This document shows, piece after piece, positions 25,700-35,261 of a stretch of DNA of 64,000 bases. The number at the start of each line of letters is the position of its first letter. Position 1 is the first letter of the stretch. This DNA is from Nocardioides sp. Root190 (lineage in GTDB: Bacteria > Actinomycetota > Actinomycetes > Propionibacteriales > Nocardioidaceae): assembly GCF_001428565.1 (NCBI RefSeq), contig NZ_LMIA01000012.1:177471-241470 (forward strand). Direction: 5' to 3'. The notes under the pieces are model-generated. The model made no database searches. It saw only the letters and a list, made by a program, of their open reading frames with translations, and was not told where the DNA came from. The translations under genes were made by a program, and so were the position numbers.

Positions 25700-26644
25700 G
25701 TGCCCGCTGGACCTGCTGGACCTGCCGTTCTCGTCGACGGACTGGTGATGCGATACGGCGACCGTACGGCCGTCGACGGTCTCTCCTTCGAGGTCGAGGC
25801 CCACACCATCACCGCGGTGCTCGGGCCCAATGGCGCCGGCAAGACCACGACGCTCGAGACCTGCGAGGGCTACCGCCGGGCGCAGGCAGGCACGGTGCGG
25901 GTCCTGGGGCTCGACCCCGTCCGCGAGCGCAGGGCCCTGCTCCCCCGCATCGGGGTCATGCTCCAGTCCGGTGGCGCGTGGAGCGGCGCCCGGGCCGAGG
26001 AGATGCTCCAGCACTTCGCGCGGCTGCACGCCCACCCCCTCGACACGGACCTGTTGATGGAGCGGCTCGCCCTCCACGAGTGCGGACGTACGCCGTACCG
26101 CCGCCTGTCCGGTGGTCAGCAGCAGCGCCTCGGGCTCGCACTGGCCCTCGTCGGACGACCCGAGCTCGTCTTCGTCGACGAACCCACCGCCGGCCTGGAC
26201 CCCCAGATCCGGCGCGCCGTGTGGGACCTGCTCGAGGAGCTGCGCACCGACGGCGTCACGGTCGTGCTCACGACGCACTACCTCGAGGAGGCCGAGCGGC
26301 TCGCCGACAAGGTGCACATCCTCGACCAGGGCCGGCTCGTCGCCAGCGGATCCCCGCTGGAGCTCACCCGCGGCGGCACGGTCGCCACGATCCGCCTCGT
26401 CGTGACCCAGCCCTTCCCGGAGGGCTCCCCCGAGGCCCTGGCCCGCGCGCTCGGTGCCGGGACCGAGCTGAGGATCCTGGACCCCCTGAGCCTGCAGCTC
26501 TCCGGGCCCGCCGACGGCTCCACGCTTGCCACCGTCGCCGCCTGGTGCGCCGACCACGACGTCCTGCCCGAGTCGCTGTCCCTGGGGCAGCGCAACCTGG
26601 AGGACGTGTTCCTCGAGCTCACCGGTCGGGAGGACTTCGCATGA
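25700..26644 (+). CDS. ABC-2 type transporter ATP-binding protein
   Basis: A 314-aa ATPase with Walker A LGPNGAGKTT, LSGGQQQRLGLA signature, VFVDEPTAGLD Walker B and the LTTHYLEEAERLAD switch of the drug/ABC-2 exporter class. The last 80 residues form an extra regulatory domain. The start is a GTG six bases after TAGACT. It overlaps the permease gene (ATGA). The pair immediately precedes ctaA, as in mycobacteria; a heme- or envelope-related substrate is possible but not shown. Confidence 0.92.
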   Translation: MPAGPAGPAVLVDGLVMRYGDRTAVDGLSFEVEAHTITAVLGPNGAGKTTTLETCEGYRRAQAGTVRVLGLDPVRERRALLPRIGVMLQSGGAWSGARAEEMLQHFARLHAHPLDTDLLMERLALHECGRTPYRRLSGGQQQRLGLALALVGRPELVFVDEPTAGLDPQIRRAVWDLLEELRTDGVTVVLTTHYLEEAERLADKVHILDQGRLVASGSPLELTRGGTVATIRLVVTQPFPEGSPEALARALGAGTELRILDPLSLQLSGPADGSTLATVAAWCADHDVLPESLSLGQRNLEDVFLELTGREDFA

Positions 26645-27423
26645 GCACCCGCCCGACCGGCACCTTCACCCCGGCTCCCGGCGCCGCACCCGTCCTGCGT
26701 CAGCTCGTCACCCAGGCCGGCATGGAGGCGCGGCTGATGCTGCGCAACGGCGAACAGCTCCTCATCGCGGTCGTGATCCCCGTGATCGTGCTGATCGGCG
26801 CCGTCCGCGGCGCCGAACGGGTCGGCCTCGACCTCGACGGGCGGCCGATCGACGTGCTCACGCCCGGAGTGCTGGCCCTCGCCGTGATGTCCACGGCCTT
26901 CACCTCGCTGGCGATCGCGACGGGTTTCGAGCGCAGGTACGGCGTGCTCAAGCGTCTCGGGACCGCTCCGTTGTCCCGGGCCACCCTGCTCGGCGGCAAG
27001 GTCGTCGCACTGGTGCTGGTGCAGGTCATCCAGTTCGTCGTGATCGGGGGCGTGGGCCTGGCCCTCGGGTGGTCGGGCCCCGACGGCGTCGGCGCGTGCC
27101 TCGCGATCGTGCTGGCAGCCCTGGCCGGCACCGCCGCCTTCGCGTCGCTCGGCATGCTGCTCGCGGGCTCGCTCCGCGCCGAGGCCACGCTCGCCGCGGC
27201 CAACCTGGTCTACCTGCTGCTCCTCGCCGGTGGCGCCGTGATCCTGCCCGCCGACGTGTACGGCGGCCTGGGGGACGTCGTGCGCTGGCTGCCCTCGGGC
27301 GCGCTCGGTGAGGCCATGCGGGCCGCCTGCGAGAGCACTGTCGCTGTGCGCGACCTCGTCGTCCTCGCCGCCTGGGCCGGACTCGGCTCCGCCCTGACCG
27401 CCCGGACCTTCAAGTGGGAGTGA
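26641..27423 (+). CDS. ABC-2 type transporter permease
   Basis: A 260-aa membrane protein with about six helices and the ABC-2 features ATGFERRYGVLKRLGTAPLS and a C-terminal WLPSGALGEAMR region. It is coupled to the ATPase by an ATGA overlap. Its own stop codon lies just before the ctaA start with GGGAG between, so it forms an operon with ctaA. Confidence 0.92.
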   Translation: MSTRPTGTFTPAPGAAPVLRQLVTQAGMEARLMLRNGEQLLIAVVIPVIVLIGAVRGAERVGLDLDGRPIDVLTPGVLALAVMSTAFTSLAIATGFERRYGVLKRLGTAPLSRATLLGGKVVALVLVQVIQFVVIGGVGLALGWSGPDGVGACLAIVLAALAGTAAFASLGMLLAGSLRAEATLAAANLVYLLLLAGGAVILPADVYGGLGDVVRWLPSGALGEAMRAACESTVAVRDLVVLAAWAGLGSALTARTFKWE

Positions 27424-27425
27424 AC

Positions 27426-28322
27426 GTGACCACCCAGACCGAGAGCCGTCTCACGGCCGTCCAGCGTCGCCTCGGCGAGCGGCTGGTGCCCCTCGCGTGG
27501 GCCAACCTCGTCGCCAACATCGCCATCGTCGTCACCGGAGGCGCGGTCCGGCTCACCGGATCCGGCCTGGGCTGTCCCACGTGGCCGCGCTGCACCGACG
27601 AGTCCTATCTGCCTCACGGCGCCCTCGGCGTCCACGGGGCGATCGAGTTCGGCAACCGGATGCTCACCTACGTCCTCGTCGTGATCGCGGTGGCCTGCTG
27701 GCTCGCGGCTCGCGGTCGCGCTGCGGAGCACCCCCTCGCCGTACGCCTCTCGACGATCATCGCGCTCGGCATCCCGGCTCAGGCGCTGCTCGGCGGCGTG
27801 ACCGTCCTGACCGACCTCAACCCGTGGATCGTCGCGTTCCACCTGCTCGTGTCGATGGCCATCGTCGGTGTGTGCGTGCTCCTGCTCGACCACCTCCGCG
27901 GCCCGACCCGCGCCTCCGCTCCCCTGCCACTGCGGCGGGCCGCGCTCGCGACCTTCGCCGTGGGCTGGGCGGTGCTCTACCTCGGCACCGTCGTGACGGG
28001 CTCCGGCCCGCACTCGGGTGACCTGGAGTCCAAGCGCACCGGTCTCGACCCCCAGGTGATGTCCCACGTGCACGCGTGGTCGGTCTACGCGCTGGTCGCG
28101 CTCACCCTGCTGGTGCTGTGGTGGTCACGTCGTACGGGACTGCTCGTGCTGCACCGTGCTGCACGACTCCTGCTCCTCGTCGAGCTCGCCCAGGGCACCA
28201 TCGGCTTCTGGCAGTACTTCACCGACCTGCCGGAGATCCTCGTCGGCATCCACATGCTCGGCGCCGGAGTGACCTCTGCGGCCATCACCTGGGTGCTGAT
28301 CGCCACCCGGGCGCGTCGCTGA
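27426..28322 (+). CDS. ctaA: Heme A synthase
   Basis: A 298-aa COX15/CtaA protein with eight membrane helices that oxidises heme O to heme A for the aa3 oxidase. It shows the paired-cysteine loop GCPTWPRC near residue 42, the conserved EFGNR (E in the helix-2 region) and late histidines (MSHVHAW; GIHMLGAG). GTG at 27426 is chosen over two upstream in-frame GTGs (27414, 27420) because GGGAG sits six bases before it. It converges with ctaB with a 15-bp gap. Confidence 0.95.
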   Translation: MTTQTESRLTAVQRRLGERLVPLAWANLVANIAIVVTGGAVRLTGSGLGCPTWPRCTDESYLPHGALGVHGAIEFGNRMLTYVLVVIAVACWLAARGRAAEHPLAVRLSTIIALGIPAQALLGGVTVLTDLNPWIVAFHLLVSMAIVGVCVLLLDHLRGPTRASAPLPLRRAALATFAVGWAVLYLGTVVTGSGPHSGDLESKRTGLDPQVMSHVHAWSVYALVALTLLVLWWSRRTGLLVLHRAARLLLLVELAQGTIGFWQYFTDLPEILVGIHMLGAGVTSAAITWVLIATRARR

Positions 28323-28337
28323 TCTGCCTGCAGGGCG

Positions 28338-29285
28338 TCAGCGCAGCAGCGGGTCGATCGCGACCGCGACGAACAGCAGGCTCAGGTAGAGGTTCGAGGA
28401 GTGGAACAGCCGCATCGGCTGCAGGAGGCTGAGCTCCTCGGTGGTGCGGGCACGGCGGTGCAGGCCGTGGGCCTGGACCAGGAACACCGCACCGAGCACG
28501 GCGGCGACGATCGGGTAGACGAGCCCGGTCTCGGCAACAGGCCACAGGACCAGCGACGTCGCGACCATCACCCAGCTGTAGACGACGATCTGGAAGGCCA
28601 CGGCCCGGGCCGACTTCACGACCGGCAGCATCGGGACGTCGACCTGCGCGTAGTCCTCGCGGTAGCGCAGCGCCAGCGCCCACGTGTGCGGGGGCGTCCA
28701 GAAGAACACGACCATGAACAACACGATCGGGACCCAGGACAGCTCGCCGGTCACGGCCGTCCAGCCGATCAGGGCGGGGAAGCAGCCAGCGATCCCGCCC
28801 CAGACGATGTTCTGGGTCGTGCGGCGCTTCAGCAGCATGGTGTAGACGAAGACGTAGAACGCGTTGGCGCTGATCGAGAGCACCGCGGAGAGGGTGTTGA
28901 CCCAGACCGCGAGGATCACGGTGGACAGCACCGCGAGCACGATGCCGAAGAAGAGGGCGGCGCCCGGCGTGACGATGTGGCGCGGCAACGCCCGGCGACG
29001 CGTACGACGCATCTGCTCGTCGATGTCGCGGTCGTAGACACAGTTGAACACCGATGCCGAGCCTGCGGAGAGCGTGCCGCCGATGACGGTGGCCACCACC
29101 AGGCCGAGGGGCGGCACGCCACGGGCCGCGAAGAACATGACGGGAACCGTCGTCAGCAGCAGCAGCTCGATCACACGCGGCTTGGTGAGGCCCACATAGG
29201 CCATCACCACGTCACGCAGGCTGGCCTTCGGGTCACCCGCGTCGTCGGCGACCAGCTCGGGGCTGGTGGGGTCGACGTAGGTCAC
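28338..29285 (-). CDS. ctaB: Protoheme IX farnesyltransferase (heme O synthase)
   Basis: A 315-aa UbiA-type prenyltransferase with the Asp-rich motif NCVYDRDIDEQMRRTRRR near residue 100 and a second motif in YREDYAQVDVPMLPV. It adds a farnesyl group to heme b, making heme O for CtaA. The GTG at 29285 has an AGGA ribosome-binding site; the large open frame upstream in this phase is antisense to tkt and not real. A -10-like TACACT is about 45 bases upstream. Confidence 0.95.
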   Translation of the reverse strand: MTYVDPTSPELVADDAGDPKASLRDVVMAYVGLTKPRVIELLLLTTVPVMFFAARGVPPLGLVVATVIGGTLSAGSASVFNCVYDRDIDEQMRRTRRRALPRHIVTPGAALFFGIVLAVLSTVILAVWVNTLSAVLSISANAFYVFVYTMLLKRRTTQNIVWGGIAGCFPALIGWTAVTGELSWVPIVLFMVVFFWTPPHTWALALRYREDYAQVDVPMLPVVKSARAVAFQIVVYSWVMVATSLVLWPVAETGLVYPIVAAVLGAVFLVQAHGLHRRARTTEELSLLQPMRLFHSSNLYLSLLFVAVAIDPLLR

Positions 29286-29393
29286 GGAGTCCTCGCAAAC
29301 AGGGAACGACAGCAGTGGAACGGGGCCGAGTGTAGCCCGCCGCTCGCCCGTCCACCGCACCGCTGCCGGTGTCGCGTGCGCCACCGGCCTGAG

Positions 29394-29399
29394 TAGGCT
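29394..29399 (+). promoter_or_regulatory. Leaderless-type -10 of the tkt operon
   Basis: TAGGCT ends six bases before the ATG at 29406 and there is no Shine-Dalgarno sequence. This would be the promoter for tkt-tal-pgi-pgl. Confidence 0.55.
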
Positions 29400-29405
29400 C
29401 GGACC

Positions 29406-31514
29406 ATGATCCATGACCTGGAGTGGACCGACCTCGACCGCAAGGCCGTCGACACGGCGAGAGTCCTCGCGATGGACGCCGTGCAGAAGGTCGGCAACGG
29501 CCACCCCGGCACGGCGATGAGCCTGGCGCCGGCGGCCTACCTGCTGTTCCACAAGGTGATGCGGCACGATCCCGCAAACCCCGACTGGATGGGCCGCGAC
29601 CGGTTCGTCCTCTCCTGTGGTCACTCCTCGATCACGCTCTACACGCAGCTCTTCCTCGGCGGCTTCGGCCTGGAGCTCTCCGACCTCCAGGCGCTCCGCA
29701 CCTGGGACAGCAAGACCCCCGGCCACCCCGAGTTCGGTCACACCGCCGGCGTCGAGGTCACCACCGGCCCGCTCGGCCAGGGCGTGGCGAACGCGGTCGG
29801 GATGGCCATGGCCGCCCGCCGCGAGCGCGGACTCCTGGACCCGGGCGCCGGCGACGGCCCCTCGATCTTCGACCACAAGGTGTACGTGATCGCCTCCGAC
29901 GGCGACCTCGAGGAGGGCGTCAGCAGCGAGGCGTCCTCGATCGCGGGCACCCAGGAGCTCGGCAACCTCACCGTCATCTACGACGCCAACCGGATCTCCA
30001 TCGAGGGCGACACCCACATCGCCTTCAACGAGGACGTCGCCAAGCGCTACGAGGCCTACGGCTGGCACGTCCAGACCGTCGACTGGACCGGCAACGACCA
30101 CTCCGACCTCGCCAACTACGCCGAGGACGTGCCCGCCCTCCACGAGGCCATCCGCGCCGCCGACGGTGTCGACGACAAGCCCTCGCTGATCGTCCTCAAG
30201 ACCGTCATCGCCTGGCCGGCACCGAGCGCCCAGAACACCGAGGCGGCGCACGGCTCGGCCCTCGGCGCCGACGAGGTGGCGGCGACGAAGTCCGTGCTGG
30301 GCTTCGACCCCGAGCTCCACTTCGAGGTCCCCGCCGACGTCCTCGCCCACACCCGCTCGCTCGTCGAGCGCGGCAAGACCTGGGCCGCCGAGTGGGAGGC
30401 TGAGCGCGACGCCTGGGCCGCGGCGAACCCGGACGGTGCCGCCCTCCTGCAGCGGATGCGCCAGCGTGCCCTGCCGGACGGCATCGAGGGCGTGCTCCCG
30501 ACGTTCGAGGCCGACGCCAAGGGCGTTGCCACCCGGGCCGCCTCCGGCAAGGTCATCAACGCCATCGCTCCGGTCATGCCCGAGCTGTGGGGCGGCTCCG
30601 CCGACCTCGCCGGCTCCAACAACACCACCATCAAGGACGCCCCGTCCTTCCTGCCGCTCGACCGCTCCGTCGAGGAGTGGAAGGGCGACCCGTACCAGGG
30701 CCGCGTGCTCCACTTCGGCATCCGTGAGCACGGCATGGGCGCGATCATGAACGGCATCGCCGTCCACGGCGGGACCCGCGTCTTCGGTGGCACGTTCCTG
30801 ACCTTCTCCGACTACATGCGCGGTGCCGTCCGGGTGGCCTCGCTGATGAAGGCCCCGGTCATCTACGTCTGGACGCACGACTCCATCGGTCTCGGCGAGG
30901 ACGGTCCGACCCATCAGCCCATCGAGCACGTCGCCTCCCTGCGCGCCATGCCGGGCCTGGACGTCGTACGACCTGCCGACGCCAACGAGACCGCAGCCGT
31001 CTGGCTGCAGGTCCTGCGCAACACGGACCGTCCGGCGGGTCTCATCCTGAGCCGCCAGAACGTCCCGACGTTCCCGCGCGGCGCCGAGGGCTTCGCGACG
31101 ACCGAGGACGTCGCCAAGGGCGGCTACGTCCTCATCGACGCCGAGGGCGGCGAGCCCGATGTCGTCCTGCTCGCCACCGGTTCCGAGGTCCAGCTCGCCG
31201 TCACGGCCCGCGAGCAGCTGAAGACCGAGGGCGTCAACGCCCGGGTGGTCTCGCTCCCCTGCCTCGAGTGGTTCGACGCCCAGACGCAGGCCTACCGCGA
31301 CGCCGTGATCCCGCCGACCGTCAAGGCCCGGGTGAGCGTCGAGGCCGGCGTGAAGCAGGGCTGGCGCGAGTACGTCGGCGATGCCGGCCGGATCGTCAGC
31401 ATCGACCACTACGGCGCCAGCGCCGACGCCGGCACGCTGTTCCGCCAGTTCGGCTTCACCCCCGAGGCGGTCGTTGCGGCCGCCAAGGAGAGCATCTCCG
31501 CCGCCGGAGCCTGA
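29406..31514 (+). CDS. tkt: Transketolase
   Basis: A 702-aa thiamine-diphosphate enzyme that moves two-carbon units in the pentose phosphate pathway. It has the NGHPG block (H33), the TPP/Mg motif SDGDLEEGVSSEASSIAG, and the C-terminal pyrimidine domain with WTHDSIGLGEDGPTHQPIEH. It is first in tkt-tal-pgi-pgl. The start follows a TAGGCT hexamer by six bases. Confidence 0.97.
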   Translation: MIHDLEWTDLDRKAVDTARVLAMDAVQKVGNGHPGTAMSLAPAAYLLFHKVMRHDPANPDWMGRDRFVLSCGHSSITLYTQLFLGGFGLELSDLQALRTWDSKTPGHPEFGHTAGVEVTTGPLGQGVANAVGMAMAARRERGLLDPGAGDGPSIFDHKVYVIASDGDLEEGVSSEASSIAGTQELGNLTVIYDANRISIEGDTHIAFNEDVAKRYEAYGWHVQTVDWTGNDHSDLANYAEDVPALHEAIRAADGVDDKPSLIVLKTVIAWPAPSAQNTEAAHGSALGADEVAATKSVLGFDPELHFEVPADVLAHTRSLVERGKTWAAEWEAERDAWAAANPDGAALLQRMRQRALPDGIEGVLPTFEADAKGVATRAASGKVINAIAPVMPELWGGSADLAGSNNTTIKDAPSFLPLDRSVEEWKGDPYQGRVLHFGIREHGMGAIMNGIAVHGGTRVFGGTFLTFSDYMRGAVRVASLMKAPVIYVWTHDSIGLGEDGPTHQPIEHVASLRAMPGLDVVRPADANETAAVWLQVLRNTDRPAGLILSRQNVPTFPRGAEGFATTEDVAKGGYVLIDAEGGEPDVVLLATGSEVQLAVTAREQLKTEGVNARVVSLPCLEWFDAQTQAYRDAVIPPTVKARVSVEAGVKQGWREYVGDAGRIVSIDHYGASADAGTLFRQFGFTPEAVVAAAKESISAAGA

Positions 31515-31563
31515 CCGACCGTACGGGCACCCGGTATCCGCAGCACTCTCACGAGGAGGATCC

Positions 31564-32694
31564 ATGACCGATCGACTGAAGGCCCTTGCCGACGCAGGGG
31601 TGTCCATCTGGCTCGACGACCTGTCCCGCGAGCGCATCGAGTCCGGCAACCTCGCCGAGCTCGTCGCCAGCTCGTCGGTCGTGGGCGTCACGACCAACCC
31701 CACGATCTTCGCCAGCGCGATCGCCAAGGGTGAGCGTTACGACGAGCAGGTCCGCGGCCTGGTCGCGGAAGGCGCGGGCGTCGACGAGGTCATCTTCGCG
31801 CTCACGACCCAGGACGTCCGCAACGCGTGCGACATCCTCGCGCCCGTCGCCGCCTCGACCGCAGAGGACGGCCGGGTCTCGATCGAGGTCGAGCCCACGC
31901 TGGCCAACGACACCGATGCCACGATCGCCTCTGCGAAGGCGCTGTGGGCCGCGGTCGACCGGCCCAATGCCCTCATCAAGATCCCGGCGACCCTCGAGGG
32001 CCTGCCTGCGATCACCGAGGTCATCGCCGCTGGGATCAGCGTCAACGTGACCCTCATCTTCTCCACCGAGCGCTACCGGGCCGTCATGGACGCCTACCTC
32101 GCCGGTCTGGAGAAGGCCCAGTCCGCGGGCATCGACCTGTCCACGATCCGCTCGGTCGCGTCCTTCTTCGTCTCGCGCGTCGACACCGACATCGACCCGC
32201 GGCTGGAGGCGATCGGCACCGACGAGGCGCTCGCCCTGCGTGGCAAGGCCGCCGTTGCCAACGCCCGTCTGGCCTACGCCGCGTTCCAGGAGGTCACCGC
32301 CTCCGAGCGGTGGACCTCGCTCGCCGCCGCCGGGGCGAACACCCAGCGACCGCTGTGGGCATCGACGGGAGTCAAGAACCCGGCGTACCCGGACACCCTC
32401 TACGTCACCGACCTGGTGGTCGCCGACACCGTCAACACGATGCCCGAGAAGACCATGCAGGCCTTCGCCGACCACGGCGAGCTCGTCGCGGAGAACGGCG
32501 GCGACGCGGTCTCGGGCAAGGCAGCCGAGGCGCAGGCCGTCTTCGACGCGCTGGCTGCCGTCGGGGTCGACCTGGACGACGTCTTCCACGTCCTCGAGAC
32601 CGAGGGCGTCGACAAGTTCAGGGCGTCGTGGATCGAGCTGGTCGAGACCGTCGAGGCACAGATGGCGGCGTCGACCGGTACGGCCAAGGGCTGA
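31564..32694 (+). CDS. tal: Transaldolase
   Basis: A 376-aa transaldolase of the long actinobacterial type, with the TTNPTIFASAI motif (about 43-53) and the Schiff-base lysine K139 in NALIKIPAT. It exchanges three-carbon units in the non-oxidative pentose pathway. The ATG has a strong GAGGAGG ribosome-binding site; the gene follows tkt by 49 bases. Confidence 0.97.
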   Translation: MTDRLKALADAGVSIWLDDLSRERIESGNLAELVASSSVVGVTTNPTIFASAIAKGERYDEQVRGLVAEGAGVDEVIFALTTQDVRNACDILAPVAASTAEDGRVSIEVEPTLANDTDATIASAKALWAAVDRPNALIKIPATLEGLPAITEVIAAGISVNVTLIFSTERYRAVMDAYLAGLEKAQSAGIDLSTIRSVASFFVSRVDTDIDPRLEAIGTDEALALRGKAAVANARLAYAAFQEVTASERWTSLAAAGANTQRPLWASTGVKNPAYPDTLYVTDLVVADTVNTMPEKTMQAFADHGELVAENGGDAVSGKAAEAQAVFDALAAVGVDLDDVFHVLETEGVDKFRASWIELVETVEAQMAASTGTAKG

Positions 32695-32699
32695 GCACC

Positions 32700-34379
32700 G
32701 TGGGCGCGGCTCCTGTCGATCCACGCTCCACCGCGGCCTGGGCCACCCTGACCCGGCTCGCCGACGACCTCGTACCCGACCTGCGTCGGTGGTTCGAGGT
32801 CGACCCCGGCCGCGCCGAGCGGTTCTCGATCACGGGCGGCGACCTGCGGGTCGACCTGTCGAAGAACCTGATCAACGACGACGTCATCGAGGCACTGCTC
32901 CAGCTCGCTGACGAGGTCGGTCTCGCCGCCCGCCGCGACGCCATGCTCCGCGGTGACCACATCAACGTCACCGAGGACCGGGCGGTGCTCCACACCGCGC
33001 TGCGCCAGCCGGAGGGCGCCCACGTCGAGGTCAACGGCGACGACGTCGTCGACGACGTCCACGAGGTGCTGGGCCGCGTCTACGCCTTCGCCCGCGACGT
33101 CCGGTCCGGCGCCTGGACCGGGGTGACCGGGGAGCGCATCCGCACGGTCGTCAACATCGGCATCGGTGGTTCGGACCTCGGACCGGTGATGGCCTACGAA
33201 GCCCTCAAGCCGTACGTCCAGGACGGCCTCGAGTGCCGCTTCATCAGCAACATCGACCCGACCGACGCGGCCGACACCCTAGCCGGCCTGGATCCCGCCA
33301 CCACGCTCTTCATCGTGTCGAGCAAGACCTTCGGCACCCTCGAGACCCTCACCAACGCGCGGCTCTGCCGGACCTGGCTGCTCGACGGCCTGCGTGCCAC
33401 CGGCGCGATCCCGGACGGTGACGAGGCCGCCGGCTCCGCCGTGGCCAGGCACTTCGTGGCGGTCTCCACCGCACTGGAGAAGGTCGCCGCGTTCGGCATC
33501 GATCCTGCCAACGCCTTCGGCTTCTGGGACTGGGTCGGTGGCCGGTACAGCGTCGACTCCGCGATCGGCACCTCCCTCGTCGTCGCGATCGGTCCCGAGA
33601 GGTTCGAGGAGTTCCTCTCCGGCTTCCACGCCCTCGACGAGCACTTCCGCTCCACCCCGCTGGAGTCCAACGTGCCGGTCCTGATGGGCCTGATGAACGT
33701 CTGGTACGTCAACTTCCTCGGCGCCCAGACCCACGCGGTGCTGCCGTACGCCCAGTCGTTGCACCGCTTCCCGGCCTACCTCCAGCAGCTCACGATGGAG
33801 TCCAACGGCAAGAGCGTGCGCTGGGACGGCACTCCGGTCACGACCGCGACGGGCGAGGTGTTCTGGGGAGAGCCCGGCACCAACGGACAGCACGCCTTCT
33901 ACCAGCTCATCCACCAGGGCACCCGGCTGATCCCGGCCGACTTCCTGGCGTTCGCGACGCCGACCGACCCGCTCGTCGACGGCGAGACCGATGTCCACGA
34001 GCTCCTGCTGGCGAACTTCTTCGCGCAGACCCGGGCACTGGCGTTCGGCAAGACGGCCGACGAGGTCCGGGCGGAGGGCACGACCGAGCAGCTCGTCCCC
34101 GCGCGGGTGTTTCCGGGCAACCGGCCGACGACGTCGATCATGGCGCCGTCCCTCACCCCGTCCGTGCTGGGCCAGCTGATCGCGCTCTACGAGCACATCA
34201 CCTTCACCCAGGGCGTCGTGTGGGGCATCGACAGCTTCGACCAGTGGGGTGTCGAGCTGGGCAAGCAGCTCGCCCTGCAGATCGCGCCGGCGCTCTCGGG
34301 CGACGACGACGTGCTGGGCGCCCAGGACGCGTCGACCCAGGCCCTCATCCGCTACTACCGGGAGCACCGCTCACGATGA
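32700..34379 (+). CDS. pgi: Glucose-6-phosphate isomerase
   Basis: A 559-aa isomerase with the signatures VNIGIGGSDLGP and GTNGQHAFYQLIHQGTRLIPADF. It links fructose-6-P and glucose-6-P and so joins glycolysis to the pentose pathway. GTG at 32700 begins five bases after the tal stop; the pgi stop overlaps the pgl ATG (ATGA). In M. tuberculosis the place downstream of tal holds zwf and opcA; here pgi occupies it. Confidence 0.96.
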   Translation: MGAAPVDPRSTAAWATLTRLADDLVPDLRRWFEVDPGRAERFSITGGDLRVDLSKNLINDDVIEALLQLADEVGLAARRDAMLRGDHINVTEDRAVLHTALRQPEGAHVEVNGDDVVDDVHEVLGRVYAFARDVRSGAWTGVTGERIRTVVNIGIGGSDLGPVMAYEALKPYVQDGLECRFISNIDPTDAADTLAGLDPATTLFIVSSKTFGTLETLTNARLCRTWLLDGLRATGAIPDGDEAAGSAVARHFVAVSTALEKVAAFGIDPANAFGFWDWVGGRYSVDSAIGTSLVVAIGPERFEEFLSGFHALDEHFRSTPLESNVPVLMGLMNVWYVNFLGAQTHAVLPYAQSLHRFPAYLQQLTMESNGKSVRWDGTPVTTATGEVFWGEPGTNGQHAFYQLIHQGTRLIPADFLAFATPTDPLVDGETDVHELLLANFFAQTRALAFGKTADEVRAEGTTEQLVPARVFPGNRPTTSIMAPSLTPSVLGQLIALYEHITFTQGVVWGIDSFDQWGVELGKQLALQIAPALSGDDDVLGAQDASTQALIRYYREHRSR

Positions 34380-35116
34380 CCGATCTCAGCCAGCGACCCG
34401 ATCCTCTCGTCGAGGTCCATGACGACGCAGGCGCCCTCGCCACCGCCATCGCCGGAGAGCTCCTCAACCGGATCGCCGATGCCCAGGCAGCGGGCCACAT
34501 CCCCGACATCGGCCTCACCGGAGGCACCATCGCCGAGGCGGTCCACCGCGAGGTCGCGCGGATGGCTCCGGCCTCGGGCGTCGACTGGGGCGCGGTGCGG
34601 TTCTACTTCGGGGACGAGCGCTTCGTGCCCGCCGGATCGCCGGACCGCAACGCCGGGCAGGCGCGGGCGGCCTTCCTCGACGAGGTCGGCGCGACCCGCG
34701 TGCACGAGGTGCCGGCGAGCGACGAGTCCGACAGCGCCGAGAGCGCCGCGGCGGCGTACGCCGAGACGGTGCGCGCCACCGGTGGCGGCTCCTTCGACGT
34801 CCTGATGCTCGGTGTCGGGCCCGACGGACACATCGCATCCCTCTTCCCGGGGCATCCGGTGCTCGATGCGACCGATGCCATCGCCGCCGCCGTGCACGAC
34901 TCTCCCAAGCCTCCGCCCGACCGCGTCACACTGACGTTCGAGGCGTTGAACCGGTCGCGCGCCGTGTGGTTCCTGGTCAGCGGCGAGAGCAAGGCCGATG
35001 CCACCCGTCGGGCGCTGGCCGACGAGGGCTCCGTCGCGGAGACGCCGGCCCGCGGCGTTCGCGGCGAGATCGAGACCACGTGGTTCCTCGACTCCGACGC
35101 CGCCAGCCAGCTCTGA
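34376..35116 (+). CDS. pgl: 6-phosphogluconolactonase
   Basis: A 246-aa lactonase with YFGDERFVP and GVGPDGHIASLFPGH, hydrolysing 6-phosphogluconolactone. It is the last gene of the operon and overlaps pgi by ATGA. Its expected partners, glucose-6-phosphate dehydrogenase (zwf) and opcA, are not in the window, which leaves this step without its substrate-producing enzyme locally. Confidence 0.95.
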   Translation: MTDLSQRPDPLVEVHDDAGALATAIAGELLNRIADAQAAGHIPDIGLTGGTIAEAVHREVARMAPASGVDWGAVRFYFGDERFVPAGSPDRNAGQARAAFLDEVGATRVHEVPASDESDSAESAAAAYAETVRATGGGSFDVLMLGVGPDGHIASLFPGHPVLDATDAIAAAVHDSPKPPPDRVTLTFEALNRSRAVWFLVSGESKADATRRALADEGSVAETPARGVRGEIETTWFLDSDAASQL

Positions 35117-35261
35117 CGCACCCTCGGGCCTGTCGCCCCGACCGCCCCACAGGACACCGGATCGGCCTCTCGGGATCCACAACGCCCCCGGCGCACGTGT
35201 CCCTCCACAGCGACCGCTGACCTCGCAGACCTGCGACGTCGCGGTCGCCGAGGATCCCGAC

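Noticed and set aside
28338..31727. Minus-strand open frame of 1129 codons that contains ctaB
   Set aside because: Only the ctaB part (start 29285) is real; the upstream extension is antisense to tkt.
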